The notes under the pieces were generated by a model, which saw only the letters and a list, made by a program, of their open reading frames with translations, was not told the DNA's origin and ran no database searches. Of a stretch of 64,000 bases of DNA, positions 7,425 to 17,360 are shown piece after piece (position 1 is the first letter of the stretch; every line of letters begins with the position of its first letter). The DNA lies in the NCBI GenBank assembly GCA_947502495.1, contig CANNAC010000009.1, positions 62,001-126,000 on the forward strand, in the 5' to 3' direction. Made by a program: the position numbers and the translations under genes. This stretch comes from an uncultured Flavobacteriaceae bacterium. GTDB lineage: Bacteria; Bacteroidota; Bacteroidia; Flavobacteriales; Flavobacteriaceae.

Positions 7425-8186
7425 ATGCATCGTCCTACCACCATTCCAGAAGTTCTAGATCAATTAGATGTCATCATAGAGCAATCGATAGCTAATAATG
7501 ACAGAATTGGTTTATTCGCTTATATATACCGAAGAACTACTGCCGAAATCTTAAAAGAAATTCAACAAAATAACTTTGAAGATAATGCGCGTTTAGAGAA
7601 ACTAGATGTTGCCTTTGCGAACTTGTATTTAGATGCGTATCACAATTACATCCATAATAAACCAATAAGTAAATGCTGGGAATTTGCGTTTCATACTAAA
7701 AACGAAAGTCTAACCATTTTACAACATATTCTCTTAGGAATGAATGCCCATATTAATTTAGACTTGAGCGTTTCTACAAGTGCCACCATGCATGGAGAAA
7801 ATCTAATGGCTATTGAAAACGACTTTAATAAAGTAAATGATATTCTTTTTCATATTGTAAATGAAATGCAAGACCGGTTAAGCAAAGTATCTAGCCTTAT
7901 GTTTTTACTAGATCTTATTGGGAAAAACACGGACGAGAAAATGATAGATTTTAGCATGCGAAAAGCAAGACAACAAGCATGGAACAGTGCTAACTTATTA
8001 TGGTCTTTAGGAAATAATACCAACACAGAAGCTATAGATAAAATAGATGTACTCGTTTTAAAGCTTTCTCAAATTATTAAATCTCCAAAATCGAAAATTC
8101 TAAAATTCGTTTTAAAATGCATCGCAAAATTTGAAGAAAAAGATGTTGGTGTTATAATTTCAAAACTACAGCGCAATTCTTTTTAA
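7425..8186 (+). CDS. DUF5995 family protein
   Basis: Predicted soluble helical protein of 253 residues. The opening RPTTIPEVLDQLDVIIEQSI, a histidine-containing HNYIHNKPISKCWEFAF region and LGMNAHINLDLS match my recollection of the DUF5995 family, whose function is unknown. Conserved His/Asp pairs could bind metal (inference). A TTG at 7386 extends the frame by 13 residues, but the ATG at 7425 fits the family. A strong terminator follows. Confidence 0.65.
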   Translation: MHRPTTIPEVLDQLDVIIEQSIANNDRIGLFAYIYRRTTAEILKEIQQNNFEDNARLEKLDVAFANLYLDAYHNYIHNKPISKCWEFAFHTKNESLTILQHILLGMNAHINLDLSVSTSATMHGENLMAIENDFNKVNDILFHIVNEMQDRLSKVSSLMFLLDLIGKNTDEKMIDFSMRKARQQAWNSANLLWSLGNNTNTEAIDKIDVLVLKLSQIIKSPKSKILKFVLKCIAKFEEKDVGVIISKLQRNSF

Positions 8187-8218
8187 TACTATTTTACAGC
8201 TTTTTAGTTCAGTGAAGA

Positions 8219-8255
8219 GCAAAAAAAATCCAGCAAAACGCTGGATTTTTTTATT
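8219..8255. terminator. Rho-independent terminator, bidirectional
   Basis: AAAAAATCCAGC-aaaa-CGCTGGATTTTTTT: an 8-9 bp stem with A-tract on one side and T-tract on the other. It lies between the converging DUF5995 gene and the response-regulator gene and can serve both. Confidence 0.85.
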
Positions 8256-8272
8256 GGGAATAGTGGTATGTT

Positions 8273-8983
8273 TTAAGCTTCTGTATTCACTACAAGTCTA
8301 AAACCTTCACCATGTATATTTAATATTTCTACTTTAGGATCTAGTTTTAGGTATTTACGTAGCTTTGCTATGTATACATCCATACTTCTAGAAGTAAAAT
8401 AATTATCGTCTCTCCAAATTTTGGTTAACGCCAATTCTCTAGGCATTAAGTCATTTTCATGTAAAGCTAATAAACGTAAAAGTTCATTTTCTTTTGGAGA
8501 TAATTTTACTTGATCTCCTCCATTATACGTTAAAAAACGAAGTTTCGAATTTAAATCAAAACCTCCAATTTTAAACTCAAATTGTTTACTATCTGTAACC
8601 GTATCTGAAGCTTTACGTTGTATAATTGCTTTAATTTTCATTAAAAGCACTTCACTATCAAATGGCTTATTTAAATAATCATCTGCACCAACTTTATACC
8701 CTTTAAGCACATCTTCTTTCATTGCTTTTGCAGTTAAGAAAATAATTGGCACGTCTGTATTTTTCTCACGTATCTCTTTCGCTAGTGTGAAACCATCTTT
8801 ATAAGGCATCATTACGTCTAAAATACATAAATCGAAATCGTCTTTTTTAAATTTCTCAAAGCCTTCCATACCATTTTTGGCGTGGGTAACTTCGTAATCA
8901 TTCATCATTAAATAATCTTTTAAAACGGTTCCGAAATTGGGGTCGTCTTCTACTAATAATATCCTCTTTTGTTGTTCATTCAT
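8273..8983 (-). CDS. OmpR-family response regulator (RprY-like)
   Basis: Receiver domain (residues about 6-120) with the acidic pocket EDD, phospho-acceptor Asp56 in LCILDVMMPYKDG and the conserved lysine in FLTAKAM. A winged-helix OmpR/PhoB DNA-binding domain follows (about 140-232; LSPKENELLRLLALHEN, SMDVYIAKLRKYL). Length 236 is standard. The sensor kinase gene lies immediately upstream with 4 bases between, so the two form one two-component system. It resembles Bacteroides RprY; target genes cannot be inferred. Confidence 0.9.
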   Translation of the reverse strand: MNEQQKRILLVEDDPNFGTVLKDYLMMNDYEVTHAKNGMEGFEKFKKDDFDLCILDVMMPYKDGFTLAKEIREKNTDVPIIFLTAKAMKEDVLKGYKVGADDYLNKPFDSEVLLMKIKAIIQRKASDTVTDSKQFEFKIGGFDLNSKLRFLTYNGGDQVKLSPKENELLRLLALHENDLMPRELALTKIWRDDNYFTSRSMDVYIAKLRKYLKLDPKVEILNIHGEGFRLVVNTEA

Positions 8984-8987
8984 AGCT

Positions 8988-10568
8988 TTATGATATTAAT
9001 GGAAGTCTTATAATGAAAGTACTTCCTTTGTCTTTTTCACTTTCTACCGATACATGACCATGATGATCATCTATCATTCTTTTTACATATGCTAGACCTA
9101 ATCCATGTCCTTTTACATTATGTATATCTCCGGTGTGTTCTCTATAAAATTTTTCGAATACACGTTTTTGAGCTGCTTTGCTCATACCACTTCCGTGGTC
9201 TTTAATTTTCAATAAAATATTGTCTCCTACATTTTCTGTAGTAACTTCTATTTCTGGTGCTTCTGGCGAATACTTAATTGCGTTATCCAGAATATTCACT
9301 ATTACATTAACAAAGTGTGTGTCGTTAGCCAAAACCGAAGTTTTCTTAGCTGCTAAATTTGTTTTTAGATAACCTTTCTTATCTTCTATAATTAACTCCA
9401 CATGTGTAACAGCATCTTCTATTAAGTCGTGCAAGTCCACATTTTCCTTACTAATATTTAATTCATTTTTTTCAAGTTTAGATATCCTTAATACATTTTC
9501 TACCTGTGCATGCATCCTTTTATTTTCCTCTTTTATCATACCGAGGTAACGTAACACTTTCTCTTTATCGTCTATAATTTTCGGATTACGTATCGCGTCT
9601 AAAGCCAAGTTAATAGTAGCAATTGGCGTTTTAAACTCGTGCGTCATATTGTTTATGAAATCTGTTTTAATTTCAGAAATTTTACGTTGCTTAAAAAGTT
9701 GTAATAAAGCACTTGCGTATGCTATAATAATGATCGTTGTAAATACTACAGACAATAACATCATACTAATTACAGAAGACCAAATAAACTTATTGTGCTC
9801 CGGAAAATTAACAAGTAATCGATAATTATTGTTATTCAATTCGTTTTCAAAAATGGGTACACTAAACGTAGATGCGTTTTGTAATTCAAACGCTTCACTA
9901 TGTACTTTTGTTGCTAAATCATTATCATAAATGGCATATTGAAAATCTATATTGATATTGTCTTCATTAAGCTGTTTTTGCAATAATCTATTAATTTCTT
10001 TTTTAGTAACTCTTTGATGAATTGGCATTCTACTTGCCATTGTTTTAAAAGATTTCCCGAAATTTATTTTTTCTGCTTCCGTTAGTCTTCCCGAATTCGA
10101 AATACTTAAAACAGGATTCATATTTAAATCGCTCTCTGCTCCGTTAGAATTAGAATAAATTTTAGTTTCCGAATTGCTTAGTATTTTCTGAATATTAATA
10201 CTATCTCTATCTAAACCTATGTCAAAGAACGCCGTTGATAACGTGTAATTTTTTTCAAAAATCCCACTTTTATACACTATTGTTTCGTTCGTGTTTTGAT
10301 TTTGCTGTACTATAAATAAGTTTCTAATGGCAACAGTATCTGCTTGTTTTTGCTGATCTGCGAGTTGCTGGTACATCGTGTAATACTTATCTAGCTCTTT
10401 ATTTTCTATAGCCGATGTGGTATAACTTAATGCTTTTTTCACATTAAAGGTAAACTGCTCTTTTTTATTGTCTACAGAGTTTTTTATATAATACGCTTGT
10501 ACAGAAATAATTCCTATAAGCGATAAACTCATTAAAACAATCAATAAGATGAATAGTTTCTTGCTCAT
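8988..10568 (-). CDS. Membrane sensor histidine kinase (RprX-like)
   Basis: The 526-residue kinase has an N-terminal transmembrane helix (about 6-26), a periplasmic sensor region of roughly 230 residues without a recognised fold, and a second helix (about 263-288). The HisKA domain has phospho-acceptor His310 in NNMTHEFKTP. The HATPase domain shows the N box (NILDNAIKYS), KDHGSGM and GHGLGLAYVKRM. It pairs with the response regulator downstream. By architecture and pairing it corresponds to RprX of Bacteroides, but the ligand is unknown. Confidence 0.9.
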   Translation of the reverse strand: MSKKLFILLIVLMSLSLIGIISVQAYYIKNSVDNKKEQFTFNVKKALSYTTSAIENKELDKYYTMYQQLADQQKQADTVAIRNLFIVQQNQNTNETIVYKSGIFEKNYTLSTAFFDIGLDRDSINIQKILSNSETKIYSNSNGAESDLNMNPVLSISNSGRLTEAEKINFGKSFKTMASRMPIHQRVTKKEINRLLQKQLNEDNINIDFQYAIYDNDLATKVHSEAFELQNASTFSVPIFENELNNNNYRLLVNFPEHNKFIWSSVISMMLLSVVFTTIIIIAYASALLQLFKQRKISEIKTDFINNMTHEFKTPIATINLALDAIRNPKIIDDKEKVLRYLGMIKEENKRMHAQVENVLRISKLEKNELNISKENVDLHDLIEDAVTHVELIIEDKKGYLKTNLAAKKTSVLANDTHFVNVIVNILDNAIKYSPEAPEIEVTTENVGDNILLKIKDHGSGMSKAAQKRVFEKFYREHTGDIHNVKGHGLGLAYVKRMIDDHHGHVSVESEKDKGSTFIIRLPLIS

Positions 10569-10638
10569 CCCGTCAAAATTAACATTTTAACATTTAGGTG
10601 TTATAGCTTTTAACCTTACATTAACACAAATGTTAAAA

Positions 10639-11232
10639 TTATAGACTTTTAATAGAATTAAGTATTTGATTATGGGTATTTTGCACCTGAATAATGGTGT
10701 TTTCTAAAATATCATTAGAAATAACAAATTGAGACAGTGCTATTTTCTCTTCATCTTGCCATTGATTTTTCATAATAGCTTCAATTTTAGAGACCGTAGT
10801 TTCGTCTCTTTTTAGCAAACGAGCTATCCTATTTTCCATTGCTGCAGTAACGGTTATGATATAATCGCATTGCTTGTAGCTTCCGTTTTCAAACAAAATA
10901 GCAACTTCTTTAATAATATACGGTGCATCTTGTTTTTTTAACCAGCTTTTAAAATGACTAGCAACTTTAGGATGCACTATAGCATTCATTTTTTGTAATA
11001 ATCTTTTGTCATTAAAAATAATCTTTGCCAAATACGGTCTGTTTAACACATCATTCTTATATGCATCTTCACCAAAAAGCGCAATTAGTTTGCGTCTAAT
11101 AACTTTAGATCTATTCATGAGTTTCTTGGCTTCATCATCTGCGATATAAATAGGCACACCCAGTTTTTCAAACTGTTTTGCTACAGTTGTTTTTCCGCTA
11201 CCTATTCCTCCTGTAAGACCAACTATTTTCAT
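10639..11232 (-). CDS. coaE: Dephospho-CoA kinase
   Basis: Last step of coenzyme A synthesis, phosphorylating the 3'-OH of dephospho-CoA. The P-loop GLTGGIGSGKTT is at residues 5-16, followed by YIADDEAKKLM and the IVHPKV segment of the family. The 197 residues are the usual length. coaBC lies in this window too (27797-29008, same strand), so two CoA-pathway enzymes are within 18 kb but not in one operon. About 80 bases separate it from the YbbR-like gene upstream. Confidence 0.93.
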   Translation of the reverse strand: MKIVGLTGGIGSGKTTVAKQFEKLGVPIYIADDEAKKLMNRSKVIRRKLIALFGEDAYKNDVLNRPYLAKIIFNDKRLLQKMNAIVHPKVASHFKSWLKKQDAPYIIKEVAILFENGSYKQCDYIITVTAAMENRIARLLKRDETTVSKIEAIMKNQWQDEEKIALSQFVISNDILENTIIQVQNTHNQILNSIKSL

Positions 11233-11312
11233 GTGCTGTATTTATGTATTTCTGCTTGCCACACGCAACATTCATTTATTTTAGCATGTATGCTTTTTAG
11301 ATTGTAGCCGTT

Positions 11313-12278
11313 TTATTCTGCAATAATAAATTCAATATACGCTTCCTTAATTTTAAAATGCTTTACAAACTCTGGTTTTTTATCCAGTTCAGGAACTAAA
11401 TAGGACTGTCCTTTTACCAACTTGCTGTAGTCGCAAATGACTCTAAAATCTTTAGCATCAATTGTATTAAAATTAGCCAAACTAGTGTAATAAGATACAT
11501 GAACTGATTTAGGAAAATGCTTCAGTTTAATATCTATTGGCACATTAATTATTTGTACGGTAATTGGCAATGTGCCTTCTGTATACTTTTCTACTTTAGC
11601 TTCTAATCGCACTTTATTTACCGAAAATTTTAAATCCTTATCTAAGCCTTGAAAATTTAAATTGGTGAATTTAGAAATATTCTGTTTGATATCACTTAGT
11701 ACCACAGTATCTGTTTCTATTTTGTCTATTTTATCTAATATTGCCTTTGCTCCTATAATTTTAACCGAATCGGGTTGCAAAACAATAGCATCTGTAAGAT
11801 TATAGCCAGGACTATAACTTATTTTAGAGAGTAATTTAATAGGAACCGTTTTAACTGCATTTACATCATAAGTAAACCACAAACTATCTGGAACGATATT
11901 AACGAGCTCTATGTTTTTGCTAAATTGTTTATGCAATGCCGCAAATGCTTTGTTTTTACTCCAAATATATGCAGAGTCCGTTTTGTCTATATGCTTCGAA
12001 AAATCGATACTAATTTTAGGTTTCGAAAAATGATATTGCAACAAATCAAAACCAAAGGTTTTTAAAGTAATTTCTAGTACTTGACTACTATCATTAATAA
12101 TGACTTCTTCTTCCGGAATGTTAATCTTATCAATACTAAAGACAAAGGTATTGGTATAACTTTTAGATAGTTTAGTAAGTAATAAAATACCAAATGCCAA
12201 TGCTAAAAACAATAAAAAAATATTAATTTTTTTAGTTCTTATAAAGGATAGGATTTCAGATTTAATTTTTTTTATCAT
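11313..12278 (-). CDS. YbbR-like domain protein
   Basis: A single N-terminal transmembrane helix (about residues 18-38) is followed by a periplasmic region of beta-rich repeats, with VPIKLLSKISYSPGYNLTDAIVLQPDSVKIIGAKAILD as a recognisable YbbR-type unit. In Firmicutes, YbbR/CdaR regulates diadenylate cyclase; whether this flavobacterial form does so is not known. Its ATG overlaps the stop of the upstream glycosyltransferase by one base (TAATG), so the two are translationally coupled. Confidence 0.75.
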   Translation of the reverse strand: MIKKIKSEILSFIRTKKINIFLLFLALAFGILLLTKLSKSYTNTFVFSIDKINIPEEEVIINDSSQVLEITLKTFGFDLLQYHFSKPKISIDFSKHIDKTDSAYIWSKNKAFAALHKQFSKNIELVNIVPDSLWFTYDVNAVKTVPIKLLSKISYSPGYNLTDAIVLQPDSVKIIGAKAILDKIDKIETDTVVLSDIKQNISKFTNLNFQGLDKDLKFSVNKVRLEAKVEKYTEGTLPITVQIINVPIDIKLKHFPKSVHVSYYTSLANFNTIDAKDFRVICDYSKLVKGQSYLVPELDKKPEFVKHFKIKEAYIEFIIAE

Positions 12279-13282
12279 TATTTTTTAAAAAATAATTCTG
12301 GAAATTGGGTTTCTGGATTTTTCTTTAACCAACCAACAAGTATCGTCGATTTTAAAAACCCGTAACCATAACCAAAAAATTGAATACAAATTGCTAACAT
12401 AGCTTGTATTGCTATTGGTATCTTTTTTGTTTTTAATATAGCTAAAAGGAATGCCAAACCAAAGTATAATATATAAACATATAGTAAAGCTTTAAAATTA
12501 AAAAAGATTAAAATTATAGCTAGAATTAATCCTAAACTAAAAAGGCTAGGAAACCAATAGGTGATTTTTTTTGTCTGCGGATGCCAAGTATTAAGAATGG
12601 GTCTTACCATTCCGAATTTAAACACTTGTTTATAAAATTTAGACCACGAAATTCTTCTTTTATGATACACATAAGCTTCCGGAATTAATTTCGTTTTAAA
12701 ACCAAGTCCCCATAAACGTATAGATAAATCTGGATCTTCTCCTGGATGTATAGATCCAAATCCTTTTGTTTTAGTAAATGCCTCCTTCGAAATTCCCATA
12801 TTAAAACTTCTTGGCTGAAAAGTATCTACACTATTTTTATTTCCTCTAATTCCACCGGTAGTTATAAAAGAAGTCATTGCAAAATTAATTGCTTTTTGAA
12901 GATTTGAAAAAGAAGCATCTGCTGCATCGGGACCGCCAAAACAGTCCACATATTCTTTTTCTAAACTCGTAATAACTTCGGTTAAATAGTTAGTAGGTAA
13001 GATACAATCACTATCTAATATAATAAAATAGTTTCCGGTTGCTTTTTGCATCCCAAAATTTCTAGAATCTCCAGGACCAGAGTTTGTTTTAAAGTAATAC
13101 GCGATATCTAGTTGCTCTTTATACTTTTCTACCACTTCTTTAGAGGTACTTGTAGAACCATCTTCAATAATAACAACTTGATACTTTACATTTGTTTTTA
13201 GTAATGTAAAGCTATGTAGTAACTCCTCAATTTCTTGAGGCCTATTATACACAGGAATAATAAAAGAAAACTGTAATTGCAT
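12278..13282 (-). CDS. Family 2 glycosyltransferase, membrane-anchored
   Basis: GT-A fold glycosyltransferase with FSFIIPVYNRPQEI at the N-terminus, the DSDCILP nucleotide-metal motif near residue 90 and the GEDPDLSIRLWGLG acceptor motif. Two or three hydrophobic helices follow near residues 245-310. Product and acceptor are unknown; cell-surface glycans are the usual targets. The ATG at 13282 is chosen because upstream in-frame ATGs (to 13318) run into the terminator hairpin of the next gene and lie before the conserved start of the domain. Confidence 0.85.
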   Translation of the reverse strand: MQLQFSFIIPVYNRPQEIEELLHSFTLLKTNVKYQVVIIEDGSTSTSKEVVEKYKEQLDIAYYFKTNSGPGDSRNFGMQKATGNYFIILDSDCILPTNYLTEVITSLEKEYVDCFGGPDAADASFSNLQKAINFAMTSFITTGGIRGNKNSVDTFQPRSFNMGISKEAFTKTKGFGSIHPGEDPDLSIRLWGLGFKTKLIPEAYVYHKRRISWSKFYKQVFKFGMVRPILNTWHPQTKKITYWFPSLFSLGLILAIILIFFNFKALLYVYILYFGLAFLLAILKTKKIPIAIQAMLAICIQFFGYGYGFLKSTILVGWLKKNPETQFPELFFKK

Positions 13283-13305
13283 AACACAAATGTACGTGTT
13301 ACGCA

Positions 13306-13336
13306 TAAAAAAAGCCACCTTAAAGGTGGCTTTTTA
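13306..13336 (-). terminator. Terminator of the 1226-residue T9SS cargo gene
   Basis: AAAAGCCACCTTaAAGGTGGCTTTTT stem-loop just after the stop of the minus-strand gene. Nearly the same hairpin follows the two paralogous genes (17315-17340, 19049-19073). Confidence 0.85.
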
Positions 13337-13354
13337 ATATATAAAGATCTAAAA

Positions 13355-16300
13355 TTAGTTCTTAATTACTCTTACTGTTTCTGTAGCATTATCTATTGTT
13401 ACTTTAACAAAGTAAGCGCCAGATTGTAAATCAGACATATTAACTTCTGTATGCACTGTATTAGGAGCAGTACGAAGTACTTCTTGACCTAACATGTTAT
13501 AAACAGATATGTTTTCTATATCTTTTTGTGCTTTTAAAACTAAGCTATTATTTACTGGGTTTGGAAAGTATGTAAATGCTAAACCATTCTCAAAATCATC
13601 TACCGATAAAGTAGTACAAACCACTGAAGCTTCCCAACCTTCTCTTGTTAAAGAGCTATCAGAAGAAAATACAAATGTTAATGCTCCTGATGCATGTGAA
13701 GATGTTATTGTCATTCCTTGTAAATCTCCAGAACCTGACGCAGGTGTATCATCTCTATCCCAACACCAAATTGTTCCACCTGCTGGAGGATCTATTGTTG
13801 TTGCTGTTGCATCTGGACCATCATAAATGGTTAATCCGTCAAAACAACCAGTTCCGTTATTTTCTGCACTAAAAGCATTAAATACTACGGAAACAATATC
13901 TCCTGCGGTATCCGGCATAATAGTATATGTAATATCTTCACTACTTGAATAATCTCCTGTTACTCCACCTGAATCTAAGAAAATCTCACTAGAACATGAA
14001 GCTGGTACAGCTACATAAGGTGTTGCAAAAGTAAATGGTCCTGTCCATGTAGACATATCGCCTGCACCACAGTCTGCTTGCACGTAAAAAGAATACGAAT
14101 TATCTCCTACTAAACCTGTAGCACTGTATGGACTCATAACGCCAGTTTCTGTTGCAGTACCTGTTACAGTATCTCCAGCAGTATTGTTTACTAATTCAAT
14201 ATTCCAAGAAGTAGCTCCTCCGTTTTCTGTCCATTCTAACTCTGCTGTTGTTAGTGTAATCCCAGTAGCTCCTAATCCAGATGGTGCCGGACATGTTTCT
14301 AATGTAGTAAACGCAAATGGTCCAACCCATGCAGAAAGTCCACCTGTTCCACAGTCTGATTGCACATAAAACGAGTACTCATTGTTCTCTGTTAAACCTG
14401 TTAATAAATAAGGATTTGTAACTCCTATTGCTGTTGCCGTTCCTGTCACAGTACCAGCAGCAGTTACATCTACTAATTCAATATTCCATAAAGATCCTGT
14501 TCCGTTTTCAGCCCAACTTAAATCGGCAGAACTATTTGTAATATTTATTGCTGTTAACATCGATGGATCTAGACATGTAGGTAATTCATCAAAAGTAACA
14601 TCATCGATCGCTACATCATCATAAAAACTCCCCGAATCTGCTACTGAAAATCTTGCTTGTGCAGGCCCAGTAAATGTTAAACCGCTTATATCAATTATTT
14701 TTTGTTCCCATCCAATGGTATTGGTAGCATAGGTACCTACTGTATTCCAGGCTGCTCCGTCCCAAACCGTTACCGTTAAGGTTGCATTAGCAAACCCTTC
14801 ATTATCTCTAATTTCATAGAAAGATAAAGCCGGTGTTGTTAGTCCGGATACATCTACAAAAGGAGAACTTAATTCTGCGTTTGTTGCAGTAGGATCTGAA
14901 TCGTCTACCCAAGCAAAGTAACCGCCAGAAGTAGTACTTCCATTTAATGTTCCATTATCTCCAATATGATTTCCTGCTCCCGTGTTTGCGAATCTCCAAT
15001 CTTCATCACCACCTTGATTCCAGCATCCTGGAAGTGTACCAGCATTTTCAAAATCCTGCGTATATGGTGCTGTAAATGCATTACATGCAGTTACAAAGGC
15101 AAAAGGACCAACCCATGTTGATGCTCCATTTGCTGCACAATCTGCTTTTACGTAAAACGCATAGCTATTATTATCTGCTAATCCTGTAGCATTATAAGGG
15201 TTTGCAACGCCTAAAGCTGTTGCTGTTCCTGTTACCGTTCCTCCTGCCGTAACATCTACGATTTCTATATCCCAAACCGTTTCTGATGCTCCTGCTGTCC
15301 AACCTAAGTCTGCAGACGTTGTCATGATATTTGTTGCTGTCAATCCAGAAGGTTCTGGACATGCTATCGTAGTAGAGAAAGAAAATGGACCAGCCCAAGC
15401 TGATGTACCATCTACTCCACAATCGGCTTGTACATAATATTCGTAATCATTAGCAGGTACTAATCCAGTTATATTAAAAGGATTTGTAACTCCTGGGTTC
15501 GTTTCTATTCCTGAAACAGTTCCTCCTGCTGTAATATCCACTAATTCGATATTCCAAGATGCAGCTGCTCCACCTTGTATCCAAGATAAATCCGCAGAAA
15601 AACCATCGATATTTGTAGCTGTTAATCCGTTTGGTATTATGCAAGATGGCAATTCGTCTAATCGAACATTATCAATTGCCATATCTCCTTCAAAAGTACC
15701 AGCACTTGTCGCTCTAAAGGTCACAGAAATGGATTGCCCAGCATAGGCTGTTAAATCTATTACTGCTAATTCCCAATCTGCTGTTGCACTTGTTTGTTGT
15801 TCTCCTGAAATAGTAAATACATTTGTTGTTCCGTTCACTAGAACATCTAGCGTTCCCATTTGACCACCAAACATATGATAATTAAATCCTAATGAAGGCG
15901 CTGTAAGACCGGATAAGTCTACCAATGGAGATACTAAATCTGTTATATCACCACTAGCCCCACCAGAAGCTTCTGTATAGAAATAATTACCTGTTGTAAT
16001 TGTTGGATCCGGTCCTGTTTCTCCTGAACCAACATCGGTTCCCGGAGCAGACTCCCAGAAATAGGCACCACCTGTTCCTGCCCAACAGTTTTCTGTAGTA
16101 AATGCAGTCCCTGCTGTAGTAAATGTCTCAAAATCTTCTGTATAAGGTGTTGCAATTGCAGCACAAGCTGTTCTAAATATGAAAGGTCCAACCCAAGCAG
16201 AAGTTCCATCCACACCACAATTAGCTCTTACATAATAATCATATAAAGTATCTGCAGTAAGTGTCATTGCGGTATACGGATTAGTAACTCCGGTAGCTGT

Positions 16301-17035
16301 TGGTGTTCCTGTTGCTGCTACTCCACTTGTTACAATTTCAACGTCCCATGCAGTTGCACTTCCGCTTTCAACCCATGCTAAATCTACAGTTGTATCTTGT
16401 ATTCCAGAGGCACTTAATGCCGATGGATCTGGACAAGCTGGAGGTACTTGAGAAGTAATTGTTGGAGACTCAAAACAAAAGCCCCATTCATATCCTACAC
16501 CACCTACTAAATCGTCAAAATAAATTCTATATCTAAATCCGGATAATTGCGTAGCACTAAACCCTACAATATTAATGATCTCTGATGTATATGCTTCAGA
16601 AGTTCCTGAACAAAAATCGTTTAATGGAGCTCCAGCAGTATCCGCATTAATAGGAAGTCCAATTATATTCCATGAAGCTGCATCTGCATCCCAATACTCG
16701 AATTGTAAAATGTCATCATTATTATAATTGTATACAAAGTTTCCAGAAATAGAAAGCCATGTTTCTCCAGCAGCATGTGCCGCTGTTAAGTCAATTACTG
16801 GCGATTCGGCAGCAATATCATCATCACTTCCACTTCCTGCATCATCATCATCGAAAGCGAAATTCGCTGTTGTTAAAGGGTCGGATTCAAACGCTAGTGG
16901 GTCTGTATTATACGTTCCCGTAACAGACCAAGCTGCATTAGGCCACGAGGCGTTTTGGTTTAAAGTTTGCGCATAAGAACTAAAGGAAAAAGTTCCTAAA
17001 ATGGCAAACATAAAAAGTAAGGTAATTTTTTTCAT
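13355..17035 (-). CDS. T9SS cargo protein with five fibronectin-III repeats, MAM-like and CUB domains
   Basis: Secreted cell-surface protein of 1226 residues. It has a signal peptide ending about residue 22 (SYAQ) and an N-terminal domain shared with the 923-residue paralogue. Five FN3-like repeats of about 90 residues follow, each opening C-P-x-P-S-x-L and ending GPFxFxT. Two jelly-roll (choice-of-anchor/MAM-like) domains starting PYTEDFE and PYTQDFE are interspersed, then a CUB-like domain (about 1010-1145). A type A T9SS sorting domain (about 1152-1226; YFPNPVNN, YNMLGQEVL, GAYFVKV) ends in KN. Likely roles are adhesion or extracellular binding; no enzyme motif is seen. The repetitive modules invite repeat-number changes by recombination. 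Confidence 0.85.
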   Translation of the reverse strand: MKKITLLFMFAILGTFSFSSYAQTLNQNASWPNAAWSVTGTYNTDPLAFESDPLTTANFAFDDDDAGSGSDDDIAAESPVIDLTAAHAAGETWLSISGNFVYNYNNDDILQFEYWDADAASWNIIGLPINADTAGAPLNDFCSGTSEAYTSEIINIVGFSATQLSGFRYRIYFDDLVGGVGYEWGFCFESPTITSQVPPACPDPSALSASGIQDTTVDLAWVESGSATAWDVEIVTSGVAATGTPTATGVTNPYTAMTLTADTLYDYYVRANCGVDGTSAWVGPFIFRTACAAIATPYTEDFETFTTAGTAFTTENCWAGTGGAYFWESAPGTDVGSGETGPDPTITTGNYFYTEASGGASGDITDLVSPLVDLSGLTAPSLGFNYHMFGGQMGTLDVLVNGTTNVFTISGEQQTSATADWELAVIDLTAYAGQSISVTFRATSAGTFEGDMAIDNVRLDELPSCIIPNGLTATNIDGFSADLSWIQGGAAASWNIELVDITAGGTVSGIETNPGVTNPFNITGLVPANDYEYYVQADCGVDGTSAWAGPFSFSTTIACPEPSGLTATNIMTTSADLGWTAGASETVWDIEIVDVTAGGTVTGTATALGVANPYNATGLADNNSYAFYVKADCAANGASTWVGPFAFVTACNAFTAPYTQDFENAGTLPGCWNQGGDEDWRFANTGAGNHIGDNGTLNGSTTSGGYFAWVDDSDPTATNAELSSPFVDVSGLTTPALSFYEIRDNEGFANATLTVTVWDGAAWNTVGTYATNTIGWEQKIIDISGLTFTGPAQARFSVADSGSFYDDVAIDDVTFDELPTCLDPSMLTAINITNSSADLSWAENGTGSLWNIELVDVTAAGTVTGTATAIGVTNPYLLTGLTENNEYSFYVQSDCGTGGLSAWVGPFAFTTLETCPAPSGLGATGITLTTAELEWTENGGATSWNIELVNNTAGDTVTGTATETGVMSPYSATGLVGDNSYSFYVQADCGAGDMSTWTGPFTFATPYVAVPASCSSEIFLDSGGVTGDYSSSEDITYTIMPDTAGDIVSVVFNAFSAENNGTGCFDGLTIYDGPDATATTIDPPAGGTIWCWDRDDTPASGSGDLQGMTITSSHASGALTFVFSSDSSLTREGWEASVVCTTLSVDDFENGLAFTYFPNPVNNSLVLKAQKDIENISVYNMLGQEVLRTAPNTVHTEVNMSDLQSGAYFVKVTIDNATETVRVIKN

Positions 17036-17360
17036 ATTAAATTGATTATTTAGGATTTACCTCCTAATGTATTATTATTAAATAACAAAATAAATGAAAG
17101 CAATTGCAAATCGATAAAACACATAAATGTCCGACAAAAAACACGACCTAATACCTTAAAGGAAGTCGGAAATCAAATTAAATAGACACGAGCCCCCCAT
17201 TTATTGGCTACTAATACTATAGACAATGCGATTAGAAAGTCTTTTTAATAAAAAAGTAAAATACCTCAGCAAAAAAAATAGAATTGTTTTCTTTTTATAA
17301 AAGCTACAACATAAAAAAAGCCACCCGAAGGTGGCTTTTTACTATAATAAGATCTAAAAA
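17036..17360. other. Intergenic region upstream of the 1226-residue gene
   Basis: Only the first dozen bases upstream of the start (ATTAAATTG on the plus strand) match the leaders of the two paralogues; beyond that the sequence differs. No open frame of note. The only clear element is the terminator of the next gene at 17315-17340. Confidence 0.5.
17315..17340 (-). terminator. Terminator of the 514-residue T9SS cargo gene
   Basis: AAAAAAGCCACC-cgaa-GGTGGCTTTTT, a nine-base-pair GC-rich stem with flanking A and T tracts directly after the minus-strand stop codon. Confidence 0.85.

Noticed and set aside
13509-16976. Several open frames opposite or out of phase with the T9SS cargo genes
   Set aside because: They are low-complexity shadows of the repeated threonine/glycine-rich coding sequence and have no recognisable domains.
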